Below, piece after piece: positions 1-9,368 of a stretch of 64,000 nt of DNA. Within the stretch, counting starts at the first letter, position 1. Every line of letters begins with the position of its first letter. A model generated the notes under the pieces. It saw only the letters and a program-made list of their open reading frames with translations. It did no database searches and was not told the origin of the DNA. This DNA is from Vibrio penaeicida. GTDB taxonomy: Bacteria > Pseudomonadota > Gammaproteobacteria > Enterobacterales > Vibrionaceae. The stretch spans positions 185,442 to 249,441 of the forward strand of contig NZ_BFAQ01000011.1 in NCBI RefSeq assembly GCF_002933855.1, written 5' to 3'. The translations under genes and the position numbers were made by a program.

Positions 1-2
1 GG

Positions 3-671
3 GAATCGGGCTCAGGGAAAACCACGGTAGCTAGAATGGTACTCGGATTAGAATATCCAACCTCGGGCACATTGAATTTTGGTGAGCAAACCTTAAGCGA
101 TTACCAAGCAGAGCATGGTTCTCATGCTGTACAGATGGTGTACCAAAACCCCGGCGGTTCCCTCAACCCCAAACGCAGTGTGCGACAGATCTTAGAAGTG
201 CCATTGAAGTTTATTGCAGGGTTAAAAGAGGACGCTCTGAACGAGAGAGTCCGAGAGATTTTGAACATGGTTGAGCTTTCAGAGCACCACGCCGATCTCT
301 ACCCGGGCAATCTTTCAGGTGGTCAGAAACAAAGGGTAGCCATAGCGAGGGCGTTGGCAGCAAACCCGAGGATATTGGTATTGGATGAACCAACCTCCGC
401 ATTGGACGTGTCGGTACAAAAAAGCGTGATTGAGCTACTCAGGCGTCTGCATAAAGAGCTAGGTCTTACCTACATTTTTATCTCACATGACTTAAGCCTA
501 ATGCGAAATTTTTGCACCCAGATCGCCGTAATGCTTCGTGGGAAAGTGGTGGAAGAAGGTGCGCCCGCTGAAGTATTTGAAGCACCTAACCATCCTTATA
601 CCCGGAAATTGATTCGTGCCATTCCGGTGTTGAGCGAAGAAGAACAGAACAGCAAGCCCTCTTTATTGTGA
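3..671 (+). CDS. Peptide-type ABC transporter ATPase (DppF/OppF family), 5' truncated
   Basis: This is the ATP-binding subunit of an oligopeptide/dipeptide-class importer and acts on the cytoplasmic face of the inner membrane. The reading frame is open from base 3, where the Walker A motif ESGSGKTT already appears, so only the N-terminal region is cut off by the window edge. The ABC signature LSGGQKQR, Walker B ILVLDEPTSALD and switch histidine SHDLS follow in order. The C-terminal HPYTRKLI stretch is typical of the Opp/Dpp subfamily. It ends 28 bases before the hydantoinase-like gene and probably shares an operon with it. The permease genes are expected upstream, outside the window. The substrate cannot be read from the ATPase, but the neighbours suggest a hydantoin- or lactam-like compound or a short peptide. 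Confidence 0.9.
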   Translation, partial: ESGSGKTTVARMVLGLEYPTSGTLNFGEQTLSDYQAEHGSHAVQMVYQNPGGSLNPKRSVRQILEVPLKFIAGLKEDALNERVREILNMVELSEHHADLYPGNLSGGQKQRVAIARALAANPRILVLDEPTSALDVSVQKSVIELLRRLHKELGLTYIFISHDLSLMRNFCTQIAVMLRGKVVEEGAPAEVFEAPNHPYTRKLIRAIPVLSEEEQNSKPSLL

Positions 672-699
672 GGCAAAGGAAGATAAAACGGAGTTTTTC

Positions 700-2259
700 A
701 TGTCTTTAAATTTACGAGTCGGTATCGATGTTGGCGGAACCAATACGGACGCCGTCATCATGAAAGGAAGTGAGCTGCTTGCGTCGGTGAAAATGAACAC
801 CACCAAGGACGTAACTAGCGGAGTAAAAGAAGCGCTTAATCAAGTACTGAAAATTGGAAAGGTCGACAAGAAAGATCTTAGTGCCGTCATGATTGGGACA
901 ACGCATTTCACCAATGCTGTTGTGGAGCAAACTCGGTTGACTCAAACCGCAGTAATCCGATTAGCACTACCGAGCTCTTCCGCCATTCCCCCTATGGCTC
1001 AATGGCCAGAAGGGTTAGTGAATGCGATTGGACGGCATCATTATGAGATTGAAGGTGGATACAATTTTGATGGTAGAGCGATTAATCCATTGAATGAGTC
1101 CGCATTAACCGATATCGCCAATGAACTTAAAAACAAAGGTATTCGCCAAGTCGTGGTGAACTGCGTATTTGGTCCGGTGAATGACGATATGGAGCGTAAG
1201 GCTGCGGCCATTCTTAGTTCCGTCTGGGATGAATTCGATATTGTCTGCTCTGTTGATGTGGGGCGAATAGGTTTCTTAGAAAGGGAGAATGCGGCTCTTT
1301 TAAATGCCAGCCTTCGAGAATTAAGTGAAAAAACGATCAAAGCATTCGAGCATGCATTGAATGAATGCGGCGTGTACTGCCCGTTCTATATTACCCAAAA
1401 CGACGGCACGCTAATGAGTGCTTCTTACGTTAAAAAATTCCCCGTCCTGACCTTTGCGAGTGGTCCCACTAACTCAATGCGAGGTGCGGCATTTCTGTCT
1501 GGGTTAAAAGACGCCATTGTTGTCGATGTTGGCGGCACCACCAGTGATGTCGGTTTGCTGCAAAATGGCTTTCCGAGACAAGCAAACTCTCATGTAGGTA
1601 TCTGTGGCGTTCGAACCAATTTCCGAATGCCAGACATGGTCAGTATTGGTCTCGGTGGCGGGACTCGGATTCATCAAAGTAACGGTGCGATTAATGTCGG
1701 TCCGGACAGTGTGGGCTATCAGTTGAGCAAAGAAGCTCTCGTATTTGGAGGGAGCACACTCACGGCATCCGATATTGCGGTCGCGCTGGGGCAGCTTGAA
1801 CTGGGTGATCATTCTGCTGTTGCAAATTTGCCAGATGAATTGCTTGAAGAATGCAGTAAGCAGATCGATGAACTCATAATTGACGCAGTAGAAAGTAACC
1901 GATTATCCAAAACACCCATTCCGGTACTGGCGGTCGGCGGCGGGAGCGTATTGGTGAAAGAGCATATTGGTGACCTTAAAGTCATTCGTCCGCCTCACTT
2001 TCATGTCGCGAACGCTGTTGGTGCTGCCATTGCTCAGGTGAGTGGGGAAGTGGATAGAGTCTATAGCCTTGCAGAGATAAGCCGAGAAGAAGCGTTTTCT
2101 CAAGCAGAACGAGAGGCGACGGAACGAGCCATCAGTGCGGGTGCAACACCTGAGTCTATCGAAGTTGTAGAAAAAGAAGACGTACCGCTGGCGTATTTGC
2201 CCGGAAACGCCACTCGAGTGCGCTTAAAAGTCGTAGGGGATTTAAAGGTGGGATCATGA
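700..2259 (+). CDS. Hydantoinase/oxoprolinase family protein (HyuA-like)
   Basis: A 519-residue protein of the hydantoinase A / 5-oxoprolinase family, which carries out ATP-dependent opening of cyclic amide rings such as hydantoins or 5-oxoproline. Two actin-like phosphate-binding motifs are visible: GIDVGGTNTDAV near the N-terminus and VVDVGGTTSDVG near residue 275. A glycine-rich LAVGGGSVLV lies in the C-terminal part. The protein is shorter than full-length HyuA (about 690 residues) and no HyuB partner gene is present. Its stop overlaps the next start by four bases (ATGA), so the two are translationally coupled. The exact substrate is unknown. Confidence 0.87.
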   Translation: MSLNLRVGIDVGGTNTDAVIMKGSELLASVKMNTTKDVTSGVKEALNQVLKIGKVDKKDLSAVMIGTTHFTNAVVEQTRLTQTAVIRLALPSSSAIPPMAQWPEGLVNAIGRHHYEIEGGYNFDGRAINPLNESALTDIANELKNKGIRQVVVNCVFGPVNDDMERKAAAILSSVWDEFDIVCSVDVGRIGFLERENAALLNASLRELSEKTIKAFEHALNECGVYCPFYITQNDGTLMSASYVKKFPVLTFASGPTNSMRGAAFLSGLKDAIVVDVGGTTSDVGLLQNGFPRQANSHVGICGVRTNFRMPDMVSIGLGGGTRIHQSNGAINVGPDSVGYQLSKEALVFGGSTLTASDIAVALGQLELGDHSAVANLPDELLEECSKQIDELIIDAVESNRLSKTPIPVLAVGGGSVLVKEHIGDLKVIRPPHFHVANAVGAAIAQVSGEVDRVYSLAEISREEAFSQAEREATERAISAGATPESIEVVEKEDVPLAYLPGNATRVRLKVVGDLKVGS

Positions 2260-3341
2260 AAGAACTGACAGTACAAGATATTGAAGCGATAGAAATTGGC
2301 GCAGCAATCCTCGGTACCGGAGGCGGCGGAAACCCCTATTACGGCAAGCTCGAAGTACTTGAGCAATTGCGATTAGGGCGGCGGATACGGCTAATGTCGA
2401 TGGAAGAACTACCCGATGACGCCTTGGTGGTGTCAATTGGTGAGATCGGTGCGCCAGCGGTGTCGGTCGAAAAAATTAACGAAGGTGAGGAGCTGAAACG
2501 GGTTGTTGAAATCCTTGAGCGAGAAACGGGCAAAAAAGTGGACGCCATCATATCGGTAGAAATTGGAGGCGCGAACGGTATCAAACCCATGACAGCCGCC
2601 GCTCAGTTAGATCTACCAGTCGTAGATGGCGATGGGATGGGGCGCGCGTTTCCTGAAATGCAGATGACCACATTTAGTATGTACGGACATTGCAGTATGC
2701 CCGCTGCAATGTCCGATTGCCATGGTAATAATGTGGTATTTCAGCGGCTTAAGGATGAGTATTGGCTAGAAAACCTTGCCCGAACCACCGTCGTCGAAAT
2801 GGGAGGCAGTGCAGCGATGGCCGAAGCGCCGATGAAAGGATCGTTTGTTAAGAAATACGCGATCCCGGGGACGGTTAGCCAAGCATTGCGGCTTGGTCGT
2901 GCGGTGATGGACGCCAACGAGGCAAAACGAAATCCCATCGATGTCATCATGAATTCCGAAAATGGTTTTTTGTTATTCAAAGGAAAGATCGTGGACTTGG
3001 AGCGACGTATGCGTTCGGGGTTCACTGTAGGGCAATTGTCGCTACAAGGGCTACATGAATATCAGGGCGAAGAAGCCAGCATTGATATTCAAAATGAAAA
3101 TTTGGTGTTTCGAATGAACGGTAAAACAATGGTCAGCGTACCGGATTTAATCGTCGTTCTGAACATCGATACGGGTCATGCCATTACCACCGATGTATTG
3201 CGGTATGGGCAAAAGGTCGTGGTGGTTGGAATCCCTTGCCACCCTCTGCTCTGCACACCACGTGCATTGGAAGTTGTAGGACCGGCAGCATTTGGCTACC
3301 CAGAAATAGAATACCGTCCCCTGATCGATCAGGGGCAATAG
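2256..3341 (+). CDS. DUF917 family protein, putative (thio)hydantoin-processing enzyme
   Basis: A 361-residue protein recognisable as DUF917 (the S-methyl-thiohydantoin desulfurase-type family) by its N-terminal GTGGGGNPYYG motif, the VSVEIGGANG stretch and the PVVDGDGMGRAFPE motif. Members commonly sit beside hydantoinase genes, as here, and some are linked to desulfuration of thiohydantoin intermediates. It overlaps the upstream hydantoinase gene by four bases. I infer that the two enzymes act on one imported cyclic substrate. The family assignment is firm; the reaction is inferred. Confidence 0.82.
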   Translation: MKELTVQDIEAIEIGAAILGTGGGGNPYYGKLEVLEQLRLGRRIRLMSMEELPDDALVVSIGEIGAPAVSVEKINEGEELKRVVEILERETGKKVDAIISVEIGGANGIKPMTAAAQLDLPVVDGDGMGRAFPEMQMTTFSMYGHCSMPAAMSDCHGNNVVFQRLKDEYWLENLARTTVVEMGGSAAMAEAPMKGSFVKKYAIPGTVSQALRLGRAVMDANEAKRNPIDVIMNSENGFLLFKGKIVDLERRMRSGFTVGQLSLQGLHEYQGEEASIDIQNENLVFRMNGKTMVSVPDLIVVLNIDTGHAITTDVLRYGQKVVVVGIPCHPLLCTPRALEVVGPAAFGYPEIEYRPLIDQGQ

Positions 3342-3373
3342 GGAAGGATGTAAAATAACATGGAGTAAAGGTT

Positions 3374-4936
3374 ATGAATAAAGCAACACAAATGCTGGCT
3401 CTTGCTGGCATCTTGTCTGCGCCTTTTGCCGCCGCAGACAATAAACCGGTTGAAATAACCGTTAGTATGGTGCAAATCATTGGGACAATAGACCCCGCGA
3501 AAATTACCGATTACACCGAGTATATGGGGGCAGTCAATTTATATGATGGGCTGACAACCGTGAATACTTCTGGTGATATTGCCCCATTACTTGCAGAAAG
3601 CTGGGACGTGTCTGAAGACGGAAAAACGTACTTGTTTCGCCTAAAACAAGGTGCAACATTTCACGACGGCAGCACCATTGAAGCAAAAGATGTGGTGTAT
3701 TCCATTCAGCGTTTGCTGACCTTAAATGAAGGACCGGCTGGCTTTTTCTCGAAAAGTATCGACTCGTCAAAATTGAAAGCCATCGATGCTCAAACTGTTC
3801 AGATTGGACTAACCGAGCCTTCTTCTGCTTTCTTAGCCACGACACCGCTGTTGTTTGTTGTCAACAGTGATAAGGCCATGGAGATGGGCAAAGGCGATAA
3901 GTGGGCTGAAGATTATATTGCAGAGAATGTATTAGGCGCGGGACCGTATAAGAAAGTGAGTTGGCAGCGAGGTAGTCGCATGATGCTGGAACGCTACACT
4001 GGCTATCATGGGACTTTTGGAGACAAGCCCATCGACAAAGTACGTTTGCTGGTCACTAACGATGAAGCGACGGTAAAAGCATTGGCGAATAAGGGAGAAT
4101 TACACCTCACCAGCGTCTACCAAGCTGAAGAAACGTATAACGCACTGGCGAAGGTGAAAAACTACGAGATAAGCAAACAGAAAACGGCCACAGGCTTTTA
4201 CATCAAGCTCAACAATAAGGTTGCCCCGACAGACGATGTGAATATCCGCAAAGCCATCGCTTACGCGGTGGATTACGTCACTATCAACGAAGTGATTTAT
4301 GAAGGTGAGCCATTAGCTGGACCTTTACCGCCCGCTTTTAAATCCGCACATCTTGATTCCTTGACGTTGCCTGAGTTCAATTTGGACAAAGCCAAGCAAT
4401 ACGTTGATCAGTCGAAATACGCTGGAAAAGGCAAGATTCCACTGGTGCTGGGGTACGTGGCAGGCGCGGCGTTTGAAGAAGAGATCGCGTTGTTATTGCA
4501 GTCGACACTTGAAACGATTGGTTTTAAAACCACGCTTCAGAAAGACCCGTGGAATAGGGTGACGGAGATTGCCTCAAAACCGGAAACCACGCCGCACGTA
4601 AACCAGATTTTTTACGAGCCAGTCTACCCGTCTCCAGATGCGGTATTCTTCAATCAATATCATTCAGATGCATCAGGCAGTTGGGCTTCGATGTCTTGGC
4701 TGCAAGATGAAAAAGTGGATGGGTGGATCGAGCAAGCGAGGCTAGAAAACGATCCGGCGGTCCGCAACGACATTTACAAGCAGGTTCAACAATACTTGGT
4801 TGATAATCAAGTGGACATTTTCCTTCAAAACTCAGTCGATAAGCTTGGTGTTCACCAATGCTTGAAAGGCTTGAACTACATACCCATGCAAAGTTTCTAT
4901 TTCGACTTTTCTCGCATGAATTGGGTATGTGATTAA
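3374..4936 (+). CDS. Periplasmic peptide/solute-binding protein (SBP_bac_5 family)
   Basis: A 520-residue extracellular solute-binding protein of the DppA/OppA family. It has a signal peptide (MNKATQMLALAGILSAPFAAA, cleavage near residue 21) and the family features LAESWDVSEDGKTYLFRLKQ and GATFHDGSTIEAKDVVYS near residues 75-115. A ribosome site (GGAGTAAAGG) precedes the ATG. It lies 32 bases after the DUF917 gene and is the last gene of the operon, followed by a strong hairpin terminator. It presumably delivers substrate to the permease whose ATPase is the first gene in the window. The ligand is unknown; the gene context points to hydantoin- or pyroglutamate-like compounds or small peptides. 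Confidence 0.9.
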   Translation: MNKATQMLALAGILSAPFAAADNKPVEITVSMVQIIGTIDPAKITDYTEYMGAVNLYDGLTTVNTSGDIAPLLAESWDVSEDGKTYLFRLKQGATFHDGSTIEAKDVVYSIQRLLTLNEGPAGFFSKSIDSSKLKAIDAQTVQIGLTEPSSAFLATTPLLFVVNSDKAMEMGKGDKWAEDYIAENVLGAGPYKKVSWQRGSRMMLERYTGYHGTFGDKPIDKVRLLVTNDEATVKALANKGELHLTSVYQAEETYNALAKVKNYEISKQKTATGFYIKLNNKVAPTDDVNIRKAIAYAVDYVTINEVIYEGEPLAGPLPPAFKSAHLDSLTLPEFNLDKAKQYVDQSKYAGKGKIPLVLGYVAGAAFEEEIALLLQSTLETIGFKTTLQKDPWNRVTEIASKPETTPHVNQIFYEPVYPSPDAVFFNQYHSDASGSWASMSWLQDEKVDGWIEQARLENDPAVRNDIYKQVQQYLVDNQVDIFLQNSVDKLGVHQCLKGLNYIPMQSFYFDFSRMNWVCD

Positions 4937-4952
4937 GCATTAGACATTCAAT

Positions 4953-4990
4953 AAAAAAATCCCTCGAACTTGTCGAGGGATTTTTGTTTT
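4953..4990. terminator. Bidirectional terminator between the ABC operon and argS
   Basis: The stem ATCCCTCGA / TCGAGGGAT has a short loop (ACTTG), with an A-run on the left and a T-run on the right. It can end both the rightward operon and the leftward argS transcript. Confidence 0.85.
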
Positions 4991-5013
4991 ATGATGGCAC
5001 GTCAACTTTTGGT

Positions 5014-6747
5014 TTACATGCGCTCTAACGTTTCGATACCCAGCAGTGACAAACCTTGCTTGATGGTTTTTGCGGTCAATGCTGCCAGCTTCAAGCGGCT
5101 TTGCTTCACGGCTTCGTCTTCAGCCACAAGGATAGGGCACGCCTCGTAGAAGCTAGAGAACTGACCTGCTAATTCGAACAAGTAGCTACACATGATGTGA
5201 GGCTGACCTTCGCGAGCAACAGACTGAACGGCTTCTTCAAACTGAAGTAACTTAGCGATCAATGCTTTCTCTTTTTCTTCAGTCACTTTGATTTCGCCTT
5301 GAAGCGAATCCATCGACACACCTGCTTTTGCGAATACAGACGCGACACGAGTGTAGGCGTATTGCATGTAAGGGGCAGTGTTGCCTTCGAATGCCAGCAT
5401 GTTGTCCCAATCAAACACGTAGTCTGTTGTGCGGTGTTTTGATAAGTCTGCGTACTTAACGGCGGCCATCGCAACTGTATTAGCAATCTTGGCTTTTTCT
5501 TCGGAATCTAACCCTGGGTTTTTGGATTCGATGAGTTTTTCAGCGCGTTGTTCTGCTTCGTCCAGTAGGTCGGTGAGTTTCACAGAACCGCCAGCACGTG
5601 TTTTGAACGGGCGTCCGTCTTTACCCAACATCATGCCGAACGCATGGTGTTCCAGTGAAACGTTTTCAGGGATATAACCCGCTTTACGAACAATCGTCCA
5701 AGCTTGCATAAGGTGCTGATGCTGACGCGAATCAATAAAGTACAGCACGCGGTCTGCGCCAAGTTTTTCGAAACGGTATTTAGCACATGCAATATCGGTT
5801 GTTGTGTAAAGGAAGCCGCCATCGCGCTTTTGAACGATAACACCCATAGGCTCGCCATCTTTGTTTTTGTACTCATCAAGGAAAACAACTTGAGCGCCGT
5901 CATCCTCTTGCGCCAAACCTTTTTCTTTAAGGTCGGTGACAATTTCTGGCAACATGTTGTTGTACATGCTTTCGCCCATCACATCGTTCAATGTTAGCGA
6001 TACATTTAAACGGTCGTAGTTGCGTTGGTTTTGAACCATAGTGATGTCGACAAGCTTTTTCCACATTTCTGCGCAGTATTCATCGCCACTTTGCAATTTG
6101 ACAACGTAGTTACGCGCTTTTTCAGCGAAGGCTTCATCTTCATCGTACAGCTTTTTAGATTCGCGGTAGAAGGCTTCTAGATCGGAAAGTTCCATCGACA
6201 CTTCGCCCGATTCCTTTTGAACGCGTTCTAGGTTAGCGATAAGCATACCGAACTGAGTGCCCCAGTCACCGATGTGGTTTGCACGAACCACTTTATGACC
6301 AAGGAATTCAAGCGTGCGAGTTACTGCGTCGCCAATTACCGTTGAACGAATGTGGTGAACCGCCATTTCTTTTGCAACGTTTGGTGCAGAATAATCGGTA
6401 ACGATGGTTTTTTGTTCGTCTTTTGCTACACCCAAGCGCTCATCAGCTAACGCTGCATCCGCTTGTTTTGCCAAAAACGTTTCGCTTAGGAAGATGTTGA
6501 TGAAACCAGGACCTGCAATCTCAGTTTTGCTTGCGATACCGTCTAGGTCTAAAACATCCAACACTTTTTGCGCAAATTCTCTAGGGTTAGTGCCTAGCTT
6601 TTTGGCTACACCCATAACACCGTTTGCTTGGTAGTCGCCAAACTGTGCCTTTGCAGATTGACGAACGGCAGCAGGGCTTCCTGCGGGTGCGCCAGCGGCT
6701 TCAAGAGCCTGAGATACTTTGTCGTTAATAAGTGCTTGGATATTCAC
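5014..6747 (-). CDS. argS: Arginyl-tRNA synthetase
   Basis: Class I synthetase charging tRNA-Arg in the cytosol. The protein is 577 residues from a GTG start at 6747, preceded by AAGGA at good spacing. The frame extends upstream to a TTG at 6762, but that would place the ribosome site inside the gene. The N-terminal tRNA-recognition domain ([18 protein letters not shown]), the catalytic core ([16 protein letters not shown]) and the C-terminal anticodon-binding end ([13 protein letters not shown]) all match bacterial ArgRS. The usual HIGH signature region reads [10 protein letters not shown] rather than the EMHVGHLRST I associate with other proteobacteria (see findings). Monocistronic, between two bidirectional terminators. 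Confidence 0.97.
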   Translation of the reverse strand: MNIQALINDKVSQALEAAGAPAGSPAAVRQSAKAQFGDYQANGVMGVAKKLGTNPREFAQKVLDVLDLDGIASKTEIAGPGFINIFLSETFLAKQADAALADERLGVAKDEQKTIVTDYSAPNVAKEMAVHHIRSTVIGDAVTRTLEFLGHKVVRANHIGDWGTQFGMLIANLERVQKESGEVSMELSDLEAFYRESKKLYDEDEAFAEKARNYVVKLQSGDEYCAEMWKKLVDITMVQNQRNYDRLNVSLTLNDVMGESMYNNMLPEIVTDLKEKGLAQEDDGAQVVFLDEYKNKDGEPMGVIVQKRDGGFLYTTTDIACAKYRFEKLGADRVLYFIDSRQHQHLMQAWTIVRKAGYIPENVSLEHHAFGMMLGKDGRPFKTRAGGSVKLTDLLDEAEQRAEKLIESKNPGLDSEEKAKIANTVAMAAVKYADLSKHRTTDYVFDWDNMLAFEGNTAPYMQYAYTRVASVFAKAGVSMDSLQGEIKVTEEKEKALIAKLLQFEEAVQSVAREGQPHIMCSYLFELAGQFSSFYEACPILVAEDEAVKQSRLKLAALTAKTIKQGLSLLGIETLERM

Positions 6748-6953
6748 ACGAGCTTCCTTCAATTCTAAGAATTGTTTTGATGCATTCCCGCTGTATTTGA
6801 AGTTGGGGAATGGATACTTGTTCTAGTTCACAAAATGGCGTTAATCATATCAACTTTCTTCATTCTCTAGTAGTCAGAAAAAAGCGATTTTTACTACTTT
6901 TCAGCTCGATCTTGCTAGTATGGCGAGAAAATCAGACTTTTAGTGAGAACACC

Positions 6954-7550
6954 ATGTCGATAGTGACGTCACGCTCCGATCTTCTACCTGAAAATATGTT
7001 GCTCCAGCTACCCGAATTTATGGCAAAAATCCAAGCTCTTTCTGAGCTCATAGGAATAGATTTATCGGGTTATCAAGCGGATCATATTGCCTTAAGGGTC
7101 AACGATCTAGAGACGGCAACATTTGCGCATAATGAATGGTTGAAATTGGGAAGTGAAATCTCCAGCGCTCAAATTAATGGTCGACCCATCATTGTGTTGG
7201 AATTTACTGAACCTGTTATTGCAAGCGGTTGGTCTTTAGAGTGTTTAGAGTTGCCCTATCCAGCTGAAGGTAAGAATTACCCCGTTGAATCGTGGGAGCA
7301 TGTGGAGTTTGTGATTCCATCTGAGGCAAAAACGGCAAACGATTATTTGGCTTTTTTGAACTCGACTTTTCCGAATTTCCAAGAGAAGTCTGCTAAATTC
7401 GACCAACTGGGTATCAAAGTGAAAGTTTCTAGCCCTAAGGGAGAAGGTGAAAGGTTGCCAAACCCAACGGTCGCTTTTAAATACAATGGGGTTTGCATCA
7501 AGCTTCATCCTCACTCTCTGAAAGATGTTGTTGCATCTGAGCAAGGTTAG
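6954..7550 (+). CDS. YecM-like VOC-superfamily protein
   Basis: A 198-residue protein resembling the YecM family, which has the vicinal-oxygen-chelate (glyoxalase-like) fold and no established reaction. The motif YQADHIALRVND and the later SWEHVEFVIP carry the histidine and glutamate positions typical of metal-binding VOC folds. I chose the ATG at 6954 (MSIVTSRSDLL) because GAGAA precedes it; the frame is open further upstream to 6810, but that segment reads like non-coding sequence. It is divergent from argS, as yecM is in several gammaproteobacteria. Confidence 0.8.
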   Translation: MSIVTSRSDLLPENMLLQLPEFMAKIQALSELIGIDLSGYQADHIALRVNDLETATFAHNEWLKLGSEISSAQINGRPIIVLEFTEPVIASGWSLECLELPYPAEGKNYPVESWEHVEFVIPSEAKTANDYLAFLNSTFPNFQEKSAKFDQLGIKVKVSSPKGEGERLPNPTVAFKYNGVCIKLHPHSLKDVVASEQG

Positions 7551-7586
7551 TGCCTGTCGAAAATAAACGTATTCTGTTAGTAATAA

Positions 7587-7615
7587 AAAACGGTGAGAGA
7601 GTGCTCACCGTTTGA
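7587..7615. terminator. Bidirectional terminator between the YecM-like gene and purU
   Basis: Perfect stem AACGGTGAG / CTCACCGTT with a six-base loop, flanked by an A-run on the left and TTT on the right. Confidence 0.8.
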
Positions 7616-7642
7616 TGTTGTGCAGAAGTATTCTTGGTCGTT

Positions 7643-8476
7643 TTACAAGATCACAGTCTTATTTCCATAAACGAAGACGTGGTCATTCACCACTTTGTTG
7701 ATGGCTTTGCTGAGCACATTTTTTTCAACATCGCGACCTGCCTGTGCCATATCAGCAGCACTGAAGTTATGATCGACAGGTATCACGTCTTGCTTAATGA
7801 TTGGACCTTCATCCAAATCATTCGTCACGAAGTGAGCTGTAGCACCAATGATCTTAACACCACGATCAAACGCCTGTTGATACGGCTTTGCGCCGATAAA
7901 TGCGGGTAAAAAACTATGGTGGATATTGATGATTTTATGGTGGTATTTTTCAACAAATTCTGGTGTAAGAACGCGCATATATTTAGCAAGGACAAGATAA
8001 TCAGCTTCGTAGCTATCAATCACTTCAAGCATCTTTTTCTCATGTTCTTCACGCGTTAAATCTACATGGGAAACATGGTGATAAGGAATGTCGAATTTTT
8101 CCGTCAAATTCTGCAGGGTGTCATAGTTACCCACAACCGCAGCAATATCGATATTTAAGCTGCCATCGTAGTTTTTCATCAGAATGTCACCGATACAGTG
8201 CGCTTCTTTAGTAACCAGAATCACCACTTTTTTTCGATCCGACCCGATTAGTCTTCTTTTTGCGCCTTCAGGGAGCGCCTGATCCAAATCCAGCAAAAGC
8301 GTTTCGTCATTAAAGTAACCTTCAAGCTCAGTTCGCATGAAAAAATGACCGCTAGAGTTATCAACATACTCATTGTTATGAATAATATTGAGCTGATGCT
8401 TATAGCAAATATTCGTGATTTTGGAGATCAATCCGGGAGCGTCATTGCAATGCGTAAGTAGTGTTTTTCGTTCCAT
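7643..8476 (-). CDS. purU: Formyltetrahydrofolate deformylase
   Basis: A 277-residue cytosolic enzyme that hydrolyses 10-formyl-THF to formate and THF, feeding formate to PurT and balancing one-carbon pools. It has an N-terminal ACT domain (residues 5-85, starting KTLLTHCNDAPGLISKITN) and a formyltransferase-fold domain containing NIHHSFLPAFIGAKPYQQA and the GATAHFVTNDLDEGPII segment. Length matches the family (about 280). It stands alone, with a large structured repeat upstream of the start. Confidence 0.96.
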   Translation of the reverse strand: MERKTLLTHCNDAPGLISKITNICYKHQLNIIHNNEYVDNSSGHFFMRTELEGYFNDETLLLDLDQALPEGAKRRLIGSDRKKVVILVTKEAHCIGDILMKNYDGSLNIDIAAVVGNYDTLQNLTEKFDIPYHHVSHVDLTREEHEKKMLEVIDSYEADYLVLAKYMRVLTPEFVEKYHHKIINIHHSFLPAFIGAKPYQQAFDRGVKIIGATAHFVTNDLDEGPIIKQDVIPVDHNFSAADMAQAGRDVEKNVLSKAINKVVNDHVFVYGNKTVIL

Positions 8477-8519
8477 TTTTTTGATTACTTCCTGTAAGAA
8501 TTCTTTTGAATTTCGAATA

Positions 8520-8784
8520 TATACCCAAGTGACCTCAAGATGCTTGGTTCAGCGAGAATTAATTGGCTTTCAGGCAAGGCACCGGCTTGAAGATCTAGAA
8601 GTCTAAATCAAGAGTCGGTAACGCAGCATGAAAGCCAATTAAACTCGCCCTTGGGAGCACATATTCTGTACCACTTCATCGTCAAAGAACTTGGAAAGGA
8701 CCAGTCATTACGCTGCGTTCTTTTCCTTGAATTGGACCAGAATATGCTGCTCTGAATCCTGAATCTTGAGGCCACTTGGGTATA
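8520..8784. repeat. MITE-like Vibrio intergenic repeat with terminal and nested inverted repeats
   Basis: A 265-base element bounded by 22-base terminal inverted repeats matching at 21 positions (left begins TATACCCAAGTG, right ends CACTTGGGTATA). Inside are two further long stems: 8553-8573 (GCGAGAATTAATTGG...) with 8629-8648, and a second around 8658-8680 with 8728-8750 (AGCACATATTCTG against CAGAATATGCTGCT). The whole can fold into a three-armed structure. It has no ORF. It lies between the purU start and the start of a small downstream gene. Confidence 0.8.
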
Positions 8785-8953
8785 CCATTTTGAGACGAGA
8801 GTGGGCTTTATAAAAAAGAAATCGCGGTGTGAGCCTCAATATGTTGTCTATAATTAATCTATTATGGCGACGGTTTCAACAAAATAAGCACGTTCAGGAG
8901 TCTGCTGTGAAACTGGTTGAGTTTTACTCCTGCATATCAGAGAGGTGTTTGCT

Positions 8954-9151
8954 ATGGATAAAGAACTGTTAGCCCGTAGGTTATATGTAGAGCGAGTCAC
9001 AACCCTTGTTGGAGATCATGATATTGATGAAGATCTTCTAAACCAACTCTGGGAAGAAAAGGCAACACCATCTGAAGCGGCGCACGCTCTGCTTTCTGAT
9101 GACGCTTTCCAAGGTCCTGCTTGGTTGGAGCGATACTTACATCGAAAGTGA
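8954..9151 (+). CDS. Small conserved-looking protein of unknown function (65 aa)
   Basis: A 65-residue acidic protein beginning MDKELLARRLYVERV. The ATG at 8954 is favoured by the GAGAGGTG ribosome site about six bases upstream; an in-frame GTG at 8945 overlaps that site and is less likely. No signal peptide or membrane segment; it looks like a soluble helical protein ending in WLERYLHRK. A weak hairpin with a T-rich tail follows. I do not recognise the family and assign no function. Good start signals and a clean terminator argue that it is real. Confidence 0.65.
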   Translation: MDKELLARRLYVERVTTLVGDHDIDEDLLNQLWEEKATPSEAAHALLSDDAFQGPAWLERYLHRK

Positions 9152-9187
9152 TAAGAGCTGACTAACCCAGTAACGGGGGGCTTCTTG

Positions 9188-9226
9188 AAGGCGCAAATTT
9201 CATTTCGAGTTTGCGTCTTTGTTTTT
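9188..9226 (+). terminator. Probable terminator after the 65-aa gene
   Basis: The imperfect stem GGCGCAAAT / GTTTGCGTC (GU-tolerant) is followed by TTTGTTTTT. Confidence 0.55.
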
Positions 9227-9343
9227 CTAGCTACAAAATTTAACCGCGAAAGATCAACAGCCCCTGCTCCCTCGACGAAAACTTCTCTTTCGGGAGTCGC
9301 ATCTTGAGGTTGTTTGAGTATAATTCTTTCTTTGTTTTCATTC

Positions 9344-9363
9344 CTAGGTCAGCAGACCTTAAG
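9344..9363. repeat. GGTC-n4-GACC dyad, copy 1
   Basis: The sequence CTAGGTCAGCAGACCTTAAG sits directly before the yoaA start. The same dyad recurs at 12104 and 15884, each time upstream of a rightward gene. Confidence 0.6.
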
Positions 9364-9368
9364 AGCTT

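Noticed and set aside
1504..1812. Minus-strand ORF inside the hydantoinase gene, and similar shadow ORFs throughout
   Set aside because: Antisense or out-of-frame shadows of well-supported genes.
6810..6953. N-terminal extension of the YecM-like protein
   Set aside because: No family similarity, and GAGAA precedes the ATG at 6954.
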